Part shown: positions 60,501-64,000 of the stretch, one piece after another
Numbering within the stretch: position 1 is the first letter of the stretch
Layout of the letters: each line of letters opens with the position of its first letter
Notes under the pieces: model-generated
Seen by the model: the letters and a program-made list of their open reading frames with translations, nothing else
What the model was told of the DNA's origin: nothing
Databases searched by the model: none
Origin: Tetracentron sinense
Taxonomy: Eukaryota; Streptophyta; Magnoliopsida; Trochodendrales; Trochodendraceae
Length of the DNA stretch: 64,000 nucleotides
Assembly (NCBI GenBank): GCA_015143295.1
Contig: CM026557.1
Coordinates: 39,875,965 to 39,939,964, forward strand
Direction: 5' to 3'
Position numbers and translations under genes: made by a program

Positions 60501-61363
60501 GATGTGAACGGATTGAACGTTCCACTCTTGGTCGTTTAGCCCTTTTTTGTGACTATATCATATAATTACAAATATGACCTTATGTACGAGAAATAAAGAA
60601 AAGAATAGCATAACACATCCTTCTCATGTCTATCTACACTATAGGTTGCACATAATTGAGGATGTGAAAATACTTGTCACACAGTGAAACTAAGAAAATT
60701 CTAAGCATTGGTAAGGGATGGCAACAAGTTGGGTTGAGCAATGACACATTGAGCAATGCATATACCCTCAACCCTGTCAATTAATAACTGGGTTTGAAAG
60801 CAAACCTGAACCCAATCTAATAAAGAAACCTCAACCCTAATCTGTCCACATAACCCATGCAAATAAAAAAATTAGTTATATTTAAAATTTTAGTACTTTT
60901 TAAGTTAAATTTAGTAGTTAATAAAAACATATGGACACTTTTGCTGACTACAACTTAATAGTTATGAACTGGTTCATGCTTGTTTTCGAGCATACCACAA
61001 TGTAAAAGACAAATGCAGGTTTTTATGCCTTCAGAATTCATAAGCACAGAGAAAAAAATCTTTAAGAATACATAAAATGTAGCAAAGTATAACAGACACA
61101 AGTGTGACATTAGGATTCTATGCATTGCTATTGTAAGCTAATTACCTTCGGTAATCCTCCAATTCCAAGGGCCAGATCAAGCTTTAAAGAGCCAGTAGAT
61201 ATAACGGGTGCATATTGTGAACCGAAAAAGCGCTGCAAAGACAAGATAGCCTCTTTACCAAAATCACCAGCAAGCTGTGAGAGAGCCAGGTGTAGTGCAG
61301 TATCTTTCTCCATTGCCTTGCTATCATCATGGAGTTCCTCACATTCAAATTCTGATACTTCAA
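18655..61363 (-). CDS. RECA2: RecA-like recombinase, RECA2 type (5'-partial, 6 exons)
   Basis: Bacterial-type RecA targeted to plant mitochondria/plastids; binds single-stranded DNA and ATP, promotes strand exchange and suppresses ectopic recombination. Exons: 61363-61146, 56890-56803, 37799-37627, 24320-24175, 24049-23915, 18936-18655, with GT..AG introns of 4.3, 19.0, 13.3, 0.12 and 5.0 kb. In order they carry [15 protein letters not shown], Walker [10 protein letters not shown] (Q for the usual P), [13 protein letters not shown], Walker B IDVIVVDS, the L1/L2 region, [13 protein letters not shown] and the C-terminal domain with VVKNKLAP. The 5' exon(s) with the targeting peptide are outside the window or unseen. 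The fourth exon here is 146 bp where the frame needs 147, so the reading frame is lost near SSLC and stops just inside the next exon. RECA2 is preferred over RECA3 from the C-terminal style; family certain, paralogue likely. Confidence 0.82.
19104..19606. mobile_element. hAT-type element, 'TTTTTGAAAAA' family
   Basis: The ends CATAAGTCACAAAATTGG and (right, reversed) CACAGTAACAAAGTTC lie between ATCAAAAA (19096-19103) and ATCGAAAA (19607-19614), 7 of 8 matching. The interior repeats 'tcgaaaaa', 'actcggaaaa' and 'gactttttgaaaaa'. No coding capacity. A SINE sits within it. Confidence 0.7.
19354..19512 (-). mobile_element. tRNA-derived SINE
   Basis: On the minus strand the 5' part has box A TAGCTTAGTTGG and a box B-like AGTTCAACTCC about 35 bp later, as in tRNA-derived SINEs. 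It is flanked by a perfect 14-bp duplication AAGTCAGTGAATAC (19340-19353 and 19513-19526). The 3' end lacks a long A-tail. It lies within the hAT-type element, so it is the younger of the two. Confidence 0.8.
19630..19930 (+). pseudogene. Copia reverse transcriptase/RNase H remnant
   Basis: The plus strand reads [24 protein letters not shown], matching the end of the Copia RT domain ('VSQFM.APR..H...V.RILRYLK'). A frame-shifted [12 protein letters not shown] follows, recalling the Copia RNase H core. Stops and shifts show it is dead. Confidence 0.7.
19952..21430 (+). repeat. Copia-type LTR region
   Basis: It follows the Copia RT remnant on the same strand. It starts TGTTGGTTTTATTATATG and near its end has 'ggaacgtaggcgggttgccgaacctcg' and 'caccccccctctaggg', both typical of the U5 end and following sequence of plant Copia LTRs. 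20530-20680 repeats 'ttcg(t/g)cgacgaaat'. The right boundary is uncertain. Confidence 0.55.
20535..20675. repeat. 'CGACGAAAT' palindromic repeats in LTR
   Basis: Four variants of tttcg-cgacgaaat (20541, 20577, 20628, 20661). Short palindromic units upstream of the U5-like end. Confidence 0.6.
21697..22025. mobile_element. Tourist/PIF-Harbinger MITE with extra arm
   Basis: The ends GGTGGCGTTTGGTAACACTA are the same on both sides (inverted) and are flanked by TTA (21694-21696 and 22026-22028). The arms are about 115 bp and almost perfect. The right arm is present twice in tandem ('ctctaagtaaaatctctaag' at about 21818 and 21904). Confidence 0.85.
22280..22830. repeat. Three diverged tandem units
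   Basis: 'Tatgaaccaa..ttggtttat', 'gatagtct..ggatca..acca' and 'aaattctgaaaaatatt' recur in order at about 22310, 22500 and 22745, period roughly 220 bp, strongly diverged. Function unknown. Confidence 0.5.
23448..23645. repeat. Direct repeat pair, about 105 bp
   Basis: The block 'aaggcaaa..acaataatatgtggcttgtgacattgtggcttcagc' at 23458 recurs at 23555 with about 80% similarity. Intronic. Confidence 0.6.
23915..24049 (-). CDS. RECA2: RECA2 exon, L2/core end
   Basis: 135 bp, 45 codons, between CAATCCAG| and AATAAA|GTAAGC. It begins [20 protein letters not shown] and continues [15 protein letters not shown]. Open in the family frame. Confidence 0.88.
24175..24320 (-). CDS. RECA2: RECA2 exon with 1-bp frameshift
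   Basis: 146 bp between CTTGACAG| and AACCAG|GTTGAT. The first part reads [11 protein letters not shown]...[16 protein letters not shown]. The last part keeps family sequence ([10 protein letters not shown]) only in the next frame. One base is missing at about 24205-24212 relative to the phase of both neighbouring introns. Either the gene is broken or the base is a sequencing error. Confidence 0.85.
24656..25348. mobile_element. hAT-type element, 'CGATACGTATCGG' family
   Basis: The left end CATGGAAATAAAAACTG and the right end reversed CAAGGATTTAAATACGGG resemble each other. Both flanks inside are rich in 'ccgatatgtatcg/cgatacatatcgg' palindromes. No transposase. A target duplication is not evident, so the ends could be off by some bases. 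Confidence 0.5.
25490..25990 (-). pseudogene. LINE-type RNase H/zf-RVT remnant
   Basis: The minus strand reads [17 protein letters not shown] followed after a stop by [14 protein letters not shown], like the RNase H domain (DG-S...EA-AL) at the C-terminus of plant LINE polyproteins. The part above 25750 resembles the preceding zinc-binding segment. Several stops. Confidence 0.55.
27202..29639 (+). pseudogene. hAT transposase of element A (frameshifted)
   Basis: Exons about 27202-28370, 28471-28935, 29040-29116, 29215-29639 with GT..AG introns. Order: N-terminal BED zinc finger (C-x2-C then HRLKHH), DUF659-like core with MSDGW and LITDNAANY (candidate catalytic Asp motifs), [10 protein letters not shown], then the C-terminal hATC dimerisation block with [17 protein letters not shown], and an acidic tail. 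Length about 700 codons, normal for Ac-type plant hATs. One base is lost near 27400, just after the BED histidines, so translation stops (LPLVI*), while the family frame ([12 protein letters not shown]) continues in another frame. Otherwise open. Probably inactive in cis unless the shift is a sequence error. Confidence 0.88.
29870..29900. repeat. (TA)n microsatellite
   Basis: About 15 TA units between the transposase gene and the right end of element A. Confidence 0.95.
30040..30205. repeat. Short tandem 'CGACGAG..TTCGTT' units
   Basis: Three imperfect copies of about 36 bp ('ccaccccatttccgacgag' and 'agaacttcgtt') at 30108-30200. Confidence 0.6.
30421..31625. repeat. Tandem array of palindromes (minisatellite)
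   Basis: About 14 units of 60-95 bp. The typical unit is 'taggtcgctacagtcgatac' followed by 'atgaaatgcactaggtcgat' and 'acatgtatcaatctagtgca'. The core from tgcactag to ctagtgca, centred on ACATGT, is a near-perfect palindrome of about 34 bp. Units differ by substitutions and by loss of one half. No coding frame. It lies between hAT A and the right arm of the MULE-like unit. Confidence 0.9.
31907..32032. repeat. Hairpin, arms about 40 bp
   Basis: 'Ccccttatcaaagccattgt' at 31907 and its reverse complement near 32032 ('gatggctttgataaagg') pair over about 40 bp with few mismatches. It abuts the MULE-like end and may be a small fold-back element. Confidence 0.6.
32033..33059. other. Intron sequence, retroelement debris
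   Basis: No intact frame. 32720-32770 has a T-rich run followed by 'atcgttaaataaggatcaat', and 33061-33070 a second T-run followed by 'accagtaaatcagagaatat'. Both look like minus-strand LINE 3' ends, so a second truncated LINE copy may occupy about 32720-33050. Confidence 0.45.
33726..34307 (-). pseudogene. LINE C-terminal fragment
   Basis: Two adjacent frames (34307-34068, 34058-33726) encode the [20 protein letters not shown] and [15 protein letters not shown] segments typical of the region after RT in plant LINEs. Degenerate. Confidence 0.75.
34715..35190 (-). pseudogene. LINE reverse transcriptase core fragment
   Basis: It includes the LEKAYDHV motif (catalytic block A, normally D-x-x-K-A-Y/F-D) and [10 protein letters not shown] (block B). 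The following YxDD block is not preserved in frame. Broken by a shift near 34945. Confidence 0.8.
35157..35859. mobile_element. hAT element C, 'CGATTTGAATCG' family
   Basis: Ends CATGGTTGTTAAATCC and (reversed) CAAGGTTGTTAAATTG. Flanks GATAAAAT (35149-35156) and GATATAAT (35860-35867), 7 of 8. Subterminal arms are filled with GATTTGAATCG-type palindromes: on the left about six, on the right about four. 703 bp, no coding capacity; inserted in the LINE. Confidence 0.8.
36171..37626. other. Intron sequence, nothing assigned
   Basis: AT-rich intron between the LINE and the Walker B exon. No frame with a recognised domain and no clear element ends. Confidence 0.4.
37627..37799 (-). CDS. RECA2: RECA2 Walker B exon
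   Basis: 173 bp between TTTGGCAG| and GATAGT|GTAAGT. It completes [16 protein letters not shown] and ends at the Walker B Asp (VIVVDS). Open throughout. Confidence 0.9.
37800..38885. other. Intron sequence, nothing assigned
   Basis: First kilobase of the 19-kb intron, beside the Walker B exon. No coding match or repeat boundary. Confidence 0.4.
38886..39155 (+). pseudogene. EPRV 3' ORF tail, inverted copy
   Basis: The last about 45 codons ([20 protein letters not shown] onward) also occur, on the opposite strand, at 41147-41010. It is thus the end of the viral 3' frame just upstream of the promoter. The part before 39000 does not match the other copy. Confidence 0.6.
39020..39759 (+). repeat. 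EPRV promoter arm, plus orientation
   Basis: 740-bp arm, about 93-95% identical by eye to the reverse complement of 40406-41149. It covers the 3' ORF tail, the upstream promoter region, TATA box and leader start, and ends in 'cccgacggcgaagc'. Confidence 0.88.
39569..39575 (+). promoter_or_regulatory. EPRV promoter TATA box (plus)
   Basis: CTCTATATAAGG. It is followed 75 bp later by a (CT)n tract and at 39786 by AATAAA, the spacing expected of a pararetroviral promoter and poly(A) signal in a terminally redundant transcript. Confidence 0.7.
39786..39791 (+). terminator. Candidate EPRV poly(A) signal
   Basis: AATAAA about 215 bp downstream of the TATA box, in a T-rich context (39760-39850). 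Present only on the plus arm; the minus arm diverges before it. Confidence 0.45.
39892..40405. other. EPRV leader-like spacer
   Basis: It lies between the two convergent promoter arms. G/C-richer, with 'ccgttgccggagtgcgtagg' and an ACACGTGT motif. Probably viral leader sequence of one or both arms; no coding frame. Confidence 0.45.
40406..41149 (-). repeat. EPRV promoter arm, minus orientation
   Basis: Inverted partner of 39020-39759. In this orientation it directly follows the viral coding region on the same strand, so this arm is in its native context. Confidence 0.88.
40589..40595 (-). promoter_or_regulatory. EPRV promoter TATA box (minus)
   Basis: CTCTATATAAGG on the minus strand with the same (CT)n tract downstream. 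Transcription would run toward the plus-strand promoter. Confidence 0.7.
41155..42373 (-). pseudogene. EPRV frame downstream of RNase H
   Basis: Three fragments (42373-42125, 41988-41494, 41400-41155) lie after RNase H where an integrase would be in a Gypsy element. None shows an HHCC or DDE integrase signature. The middle fragment has a coiled-coil-like start and a region with [16 protein letters not shown]. The last fragment has [18 protein letters not shown]. Some endogenous caulimovirids have an extra 3' ORF of unknown function; this may be one. Separated by stops and shifts. Confidence 0.5.
42458..43363 (-). pseudogene. EPRV reverse transcriptase/RNase H fragment
   Basis: 301 codons. 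YIDD lies near residue 16 (RT active site), followed by thumb-like [11 protein letters not shown] and [15 protein letters not shown], RNase H with VVQTDAS near residue 165 and [16 protein letters not shown] near residue 255, then an R/G-rich end ([16 protein letters not shown]). In caulimovirids this replicates the viral DNA through RNA. The upstream part of RT is in another frame with stops, so it is inactive as it stands. Confidence 0.85.
43561..45063 (-). pseudogene. EPRV protease-RT polyprotein fragment
   Basis: 500 codons. The N-terminal 170 residues have paired Cys/His (CDRCKGM, HRHCF) that may bind zinc. A pepsin-like protease core FIALIDTGA lies near residue 235, with AILGMDF near 310. 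The start of RT (kinase-like '[15 protein letters not shown]') is at the end, where it breaks. The 5' end continues open to the hAT insertion at 45115. Protease and RT order matches caulimovirid polyproteins. Confidence 0.8.
45440..46125 (+). repeat. Triplicated leader with (GAA)n, (CTT)n
   Basis: Three tandem copies (from about 45447, 45731 and 45935) each run 'tcttcggtg.ttagggtttaacagag', (gaa)n, 'gtgacgctgctcacgcctct', 'ccctcaaggctcaaggtcag', (cttctt)n, then 'ttttattttcttttgttatt'. Periods about 285 and 205 bp. It lies between the left end and the transposase start, so it is probably promoter/5' UTR. Confidence 0.88.
46627..48756 (+). pseudogene. hAT transposase of element B (frameshifted)
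   Basis: Exon 1 46627-48237, intron 48238-48337 (GTAAGT..TTAG), exon 2 48338-48756. BED-type finger near residues 22-42 ([17 protein letters not shown]). DUF659-like core with MSDSW and [19 protein letters not shown], then the hATC block [19 protein letters not shown] and an acidic tail. About 670 codons. One base is missing near 47647 ('ggcctgggctactagg'), so the first frame ends at 47709 while the family frame continues (open from about 47650). Single lesion; otherwise intact, so it decayed recently or the base is an error. Confidence 0.88.
49308..49772 (-). pseudogene. EPRV capsid-like basic region and zinc knuckle
   Basis: Lys/Arg-rich stretch ([29 protein letters not shown]), then, in an adjoining frame at about 49400-49345, a CCHC knuckle ([14 protein letters not shown]). 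This arrangement closes caulimovirid capsid and retroelement Gag proteins. Frame breaks before the knuckle. Confidence 0.7.
49919..50257 (-). pseudogene. EPRV capsid-like fragment
   Basis: 112 codons with [15 protein letters not shown] and [11 protein letters not shown], upstream of the basic region on the same strand. Position suggests capsid; sequence recognition is weak. Confidence 0.5.
50457..50777 (-). pseudogene. EPRV N-terminal fragment
   Basis: 106 codons, polar and Pro/Ser-rich, with a helix-like [16 protein letters not shown]. Upstream-most piece of the viral frame in the window. No family assigned; open a little further upstream but without ATG. Confidence 0.4.
50811..51677. other. 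Intron sequence, nothing assigned
   Basis: No gene. 51395-51480 is inverted relative to 54480-54550 (see that entry). The rest is unassigned AT-rich sequence. Confidence 0.4.
51395..51480. repeat. Inverted pair with 54480-54550
   Basis: 'Aacatttgatgactacac' at 51399 recurs as its complement near 54525, with T/A-rich flanks also paired. Spacing 3.0 kb. It could be the ends of an undescribed element or two opposite copies of one repeat. Confidence 0.5.
51678..52176 (+). repeat. Copia-type LTR (probably solo)
   Basis: It starts TGTTAGGAAATCATTAAC. The U5 part has 'ccacggacatagcccacatt' and 'gggtgaaccacgtaaatc' then T/G-rich sequence, characteristic of plant Copia LTRs. No coding interior beside it. 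Right end and target duplication not resolved. Confidence 0.6.
52804..53813. mobile_element. hAT-type element E, 'CGTATCGG' family, nested in D
   Basis: Ends CATGGTTCAAAATATCGG and (reversed) CATGGTTTAAAATATCG. Inner arms are rich in CGATACGTATCG, 'gtatcggt' and 'gcccgatac'. The same motif is used by the element at 24656-25348. No clear target duplication (CATCAATG against AAATATAT), so one flank may be altered. No transposase. Confidence 0.7.
53405..53512. repeat. Tandem duplication, about 53 bp
   Basis: 'Atcataac(t/c)agtggctctt', 'gataagtagggttgggct' and 'ggggcatcataaccag' repeat twice in the middle of element E. Confidence 0.85.
54837..55493. mobile_element. hAT element J, 'CAGGGGCAGAGC' ends
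   Basis: Ends CAGGGGCAGAGCTAGG and (reversed) CAGGGGCAGAGCCAGG, flanked by perfect CTCAAAGG (54829-54836, 55494-55501). It contains a C-run then A-run (54869-54898) and two tandem copies of the dispersed 'ttaactgtggttaag' repeat. No transposase. Confidence 0.88.
55005..55285. repeat. Two tandem 'TTAACTGTGGTTAAG' units
   Basis: Units of about 140 bp at about 55010 and 55152, each with 'ttaactgtggttaagc', 'aaaaaccaag' and 'ggggtgagtgaatctta', then 'gggacac'. Same family as 12880-13080 and 16890-17110. Confidence 0.75.
55502..56802. other. Intron sequence, mostly unassigned
   Basis: A direct repeat 'gatttgaaa.ctcaattagttat..agtggctttgca' occurs at 55605 and 55690. No coding frame recognised. 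Confidence 0.4.
56803..56890 (-). CDS. RECA2: RECA2 Walker A exon
   Basis: 88 bp between CTCTGCAG| and TTGGAG|GTACAT. It encodes [20 protein letters not shown] and the following helix. Phases match both neighbours although the next exon is 19 kb away. Confidence 0.9.
56891..59150. other. Intron sequence, nothing assigned
   Basis: Intron between the Walker A exon and the preceding exon. AT-rich, no recognisable element ends or protein matches. Confidence 0.4.
59400..59690 (+). repeat. 'GGCCCATTGAGGCC' motif cluster
   Basis: 'Ggcc(c/t)a(c/t)(a/t)gaggcc' variants occur about ten times in 290 bp, directly before the Copia-like polypurine tract, so probably the 3' internal part of that element. 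Confidence 0.6.
59797..60110 (+). repeat. Copia-like polypurine tract and 3' LTR
   Basis: TTTGAGGGGGAG (59797-59808) is the usual Copia polypurine tract. TATTAGGGAATTTATG follows (TGTTAGGG expected at an LTR start). CTCTATATAAATCC at 59953 is a TATA-like box and AATAAA occurs at 60004. Right end not resolved. Plus strand, opposite to RECA2. Confidence 0.65.
60111..61145. other. Intron sequence, nothing assigned
   Basis: Up to 60330 may still be Copia sequence. The rest is AT-rich and unassigned. Confidence 0.4.
61146..61363 (-). CDS. RECA2: RECA2 exon with N-terminal core
   Basis: 218 bp between TTTTCAG| and CCGAAG|GTAATT. It starts in the last two bases of a codon, so at least one upstream exon exists. 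It encodes an acidic lead-in, then [18 protein letters not shown] and [18 protein letters not shown]. Confidence 0.88.
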
Positions 61364-61985
61364 CTGAAAATAAGCAAGCATTAAATTAACAAATTAGACC
61401 AAATCACTTACGGAAGACTTGTCCAACTAATCATTCCATAAGGAAGTTTCTTGAAAGAATATTACTATGTTGATCTAAATTGCCTCACGATAGGCAACAA
61501 TTTGTCGAGTGAAACAAACATAAAGATGGTTTCATGTGTATGACATGCATACACTATAATGTGACTATAAAAAGTAATTTGCTATCTTCCAGTGACTTCA
61601 TGTCTTGCTAAAGAAACCACTTGCTTCGAAATAAGGAAATGTAAACCTTGAGATGACTCCAGATGAGAACAGAATTGATAAAAATGGTATTATTAGCTTA
61701 ATAGGTTTTTAATTTACGCAAATTAACCATCTGTGATTCATCAGTGCCCTCCTCTCCATTTTTCTCTCTGCCCTTTAGTCCTTTTTCTTTTATTTCTTTG
61801 CTACTTGATAAGTACAACTTATATACATGTTAAAGAACCACCCATCTTCATCAGAACATTCATTAGCAGGAAACTTTGACTGAGATTTCTTTTGCTCGGT
61901 CTGAGATTACCCGTCCTGGTCTAACTCTCTCCTCAAACCTCTCTCCTTGATTAAGGTGGACATGGGGAATCAGAAATCCAACCAC
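61364..61985. other. RECA2 intron 5' of first visible exon
   Basis: T-rich toward the acceptor at 61364; nothing else is recognised. Confidence 0.4.
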
Positions 61986-62851
61986 TTTTGCCAGGGGCGA
62001 TATCTTGGTCCATTTGGAACCATAGTAACAAAATCGGGGTTCAGGAATAATTCAGTGGGAGTCTAGTTCGAAAAAATTCAGCAAAGTCGGGAAAACTTGG
62101 GAGAAAAAAAAAGGGAAACAACAAGAAGATAAATATAATAATTATAAAGAGAAAATAACATGATACCAACCATAGTTACCAAGTCGGAGTTCGAGAATTA
62201 TTTGCCTAGGAAAAATTTCAATTTTTTTTGGCAAAATTCAAAACTAAAATAGGTAAAACATCAGGAAAGATATGAAAAATATTAAATAAGATTACTAATT
62301 ATTAAATTATAAACAAACATATTTCAATATAATATATTTATTCAGGACTTTTTTAAAAAGTCATGAATAATTCATGACTCTTTGAATAAGTCGTGATTTT
62401 TTCAAAAAGTCATGAATCGTTCTGGAATTAATCATTCGACGAAAACGTCACTCATTATTCGGGACTTTTTGAAAAAACGGAGAGCTTTGTTACAATGTTT
62501 GGAATGAGCAAAACCATAGAGTTTTTATGGATCCATTTCGCGCAAGGAGTGGATTCTTTAGCAGTCTCATAGGTTTTTGCCAAAGTGGTTCGCTACCAAG
62601 ATCGATATTGGTTTCATTGGGGGGCTCTCTTGCAGCTAGGGTAGACCATCCTAGGCTATTTTGTGGGATCCGGAGAATGAGTGACCAGGCCTGGGCATCT
62701 TTACGCTGGACTGCCTGTTTCTTTTTTCTGCTCCTTTTCTTCTTCTTGTTTCTTTGTATACAATCTGCTCTGAGATTACTTGTGAATTTAGTGGTGTAGC
62801 TTACTCTTTTTTTTTTCATCTACAACATGTCCTGCTTTAATATCAAAAAAA
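61986..62851 (+). mobile_element. 5'-truncated LINE tail, split by hAT H
   Basis: Flanked by AAATCCAACCAC (61974-61985) and AAATCCAACTAC (62852-62863), 11 of 12. It ends in an A-run (62845-62852) after 'gctttaatatc', as LINE 3' ends do. Interior 61986-62020 and 62498-62844 has no intact frame. Confidence 0.75.
62021..62497. mobile_element. hAT-type element H, 'GACTTTTTGAAAAA' family
   Basis: Ends CATAGTAACAAAATCGG and (reversed) CATTGTAACAAAGCTC. Flanks TTTGGAAC (62013-62020) and TTTGGAAT (62498-62505), 7 of 8. A second left end (CATAGTTACCAAGTCGG) sits at 62171, so one relative may be nested and truncated in another. The right half repeats 'gactttttgaaaaa(g/a)tc'. Same family as 19104-19606. 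Confidence 0.78.
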
Positions 62852-62863
62852 AAATCCAACTAC

Positions 62864-64000
62864 TACCAGGATTTTTTACAAAACATACTAATTATAGGTT
62901 CCGTACTCCTTGAACCTGGTACTCCGATTTCTACAATACCAACAATATACAACTCCATTTCTAGGTATAAATAGATATTACTTATTATTTAACATTGCCT
63001 GATGTATAATCACTTTTGACATCGTGAACTATTCACATGAGGACCATACGGTTAGAGATCCAAAACAGAAACAAATAGTAGATATTCAAATTCAAAAGAG
63101 CAGAAAAAAGAACTGGAACAAATTCCATAAAAGGTGGGCCAGTGATGATGATGTCACACTAACATGATCTACTAACCGACTATTATTTCAGCAGAATATT
63201 TCTCACTTTTGTAGGGATTTAAGATTATTGGACGTGATCTACTAACTCAACTACTACCTTCAGCTGATTTTTTCTCAGTTTTGCAGGAATTTAAGATTAT
63301 TGAATATTAACAATTTTGTGAAGATCTTGTGTAATCTATCATATCTCTAAGATAATTTTAACTTTGTGCTGTTTAGAGTCTTCTAATATTTGACAACCAT
63401 CATTTTCCCATTCCCACTTTCGGCAACAAAATCTTTAGTAGAGAGATTCCTAAGCAGGACAGATTAAGCACATTCAATTATGAATAAAATGTTAATTAAG
63501 GAAAACCATATCCTAATATGACAATTTTGATATAGTTTTTTTTTCTCTCAAATAATCGTATTTACAGAAAAGAAAATTGTCGCCTCATAACATCAATTTT
63601 TTGTTTAGACAACATTTCAACACACTAAATTAGTAAATGGTACCCAAAAGAACCTAATTATGTTATGTACTTTCTGGAGAGGGATTCCACCAACAGTTAT
63701 ATAATCCCATAAGAAAAGAAAAAAGTTATTGAAAAGAGAAAATGGGATGTAGAGAATCCAACAGACCCTTGTTCATATGTTTGAAGGCCTCCAAGTCTGG
63801 AAAACAATTCTACAGATTTATTAGTAAGACCGACCTATATTGCGAGCTCATCAGCATCCAAGTTAAATAATTGCTCATTTCAACCGAAGTTCAAATGGAT
63901 TTATACTGCCACAAAGGAATCTAATCAACCTACTTTTACCATGTCCAACAAGTGTCCATAATTGTCATTTGCTTTTAGACAGCAAATGAATGATTTCTAA
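62864..64000. other. RECA2 upstream intron/edge, nothing assigned
   Basis: AT-rich. A direct repeat 'atgatctactaac..ctactat' occurs at 63163 and 63234. No confident upstream RECA2 exon. Confidence 0.4.

Noticed and set aside
62490-62819. Opposing frames of about 90-109 codons
   Set aside because: They fall in a LINE 3' tail with T-rich runs; no coding evidence.
63740-63815. Upstream RECA2 exon on the minus strand (reads RLGGLQTYEQGSVGFSTS after a TTTTCCAG)
   Set aside because: No donor in the phase needed by the exon at 61363-61146, and no start codon; chance cannot be excluded.

Overview
The window looks like nuclear DNA of a flowering plant with large, repeat-filled introns. It is AT-rich, with GT..AG introns. 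It carries a plant GH17 beta-1,3-glucanase, an organellar RecA gene, plant-type hAT, Copia, Gypsy and LINE elements, Tourist/MITE elements, a tRNA-derived SINE and a caulimovirid-like endogenous pararetrovirus (EPRV). No species can be named from the sequence alone.

Only two host genes were found, both on the minus strand. (1) A three-exon GH17 glucan endo-1,3-beta-glucosidase (16449 to 13882) reads open for 345 codons once two introns are removed. (2) A RECA2-like organellar RecA gene has its last six exons in the window: 61363-61146, 56890-56803, 37799-37627, 24320-24175, 24049-23915 and 18936-18655. They spread over at least 42.7 kb because two introns reach 13.3 and 19.0 kb. All exon phases fit, but the exon at 24175-24320 is 146 bp where the family frame needs 147, a 1-bp frameshift in the RecA core. 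A broken copy of the RECA2 tail (145-389, 8119-8270, 9254-9316) lies beyond the GH17 gene.

Almost everything else is transposable. 0.1-9.3 kb: the RECA2 tail copy, split by a poly(A) retroposon, which holds a gag-only Gypsy-like element, one of whose LTRs holds a solo LTR. 9.3-18.6 kb: MITEs, a hAT element with a perfect target duplication, and GH17. 18.9-23.9 kb (RECA2 intron): hAT with an inserted SINE, Copia debris, Tourist MITE. 24.3-37.6 kb (intron): LINE remnants, a MULE-like inverted-repeat unit containing a palindromic tandem array and a 3.9-kb hAT element, and a LINE split by a small hAT. 37.8-56.8 kb (intron): an EPRV with two convergent promoter arms, interrupted by a 4.0-kb hAT, then a Copia LTR and nested hATs. 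56.9-61.1 kb: Copia LTR. 61.4-64 kb: LINE tail with a hAT insert.

The most striking pattern is a set of at least eight hAT-type elements with nearly the same outer end (CATAGT..C/A.AAA-like). Most have 8-bp target duplications, but each has its own short motif densely repeated just inside the ends. Two of them still carry degenerate BED-type transposase genes. No CRISPR, rRNA or standalone tRNA gene was seen.
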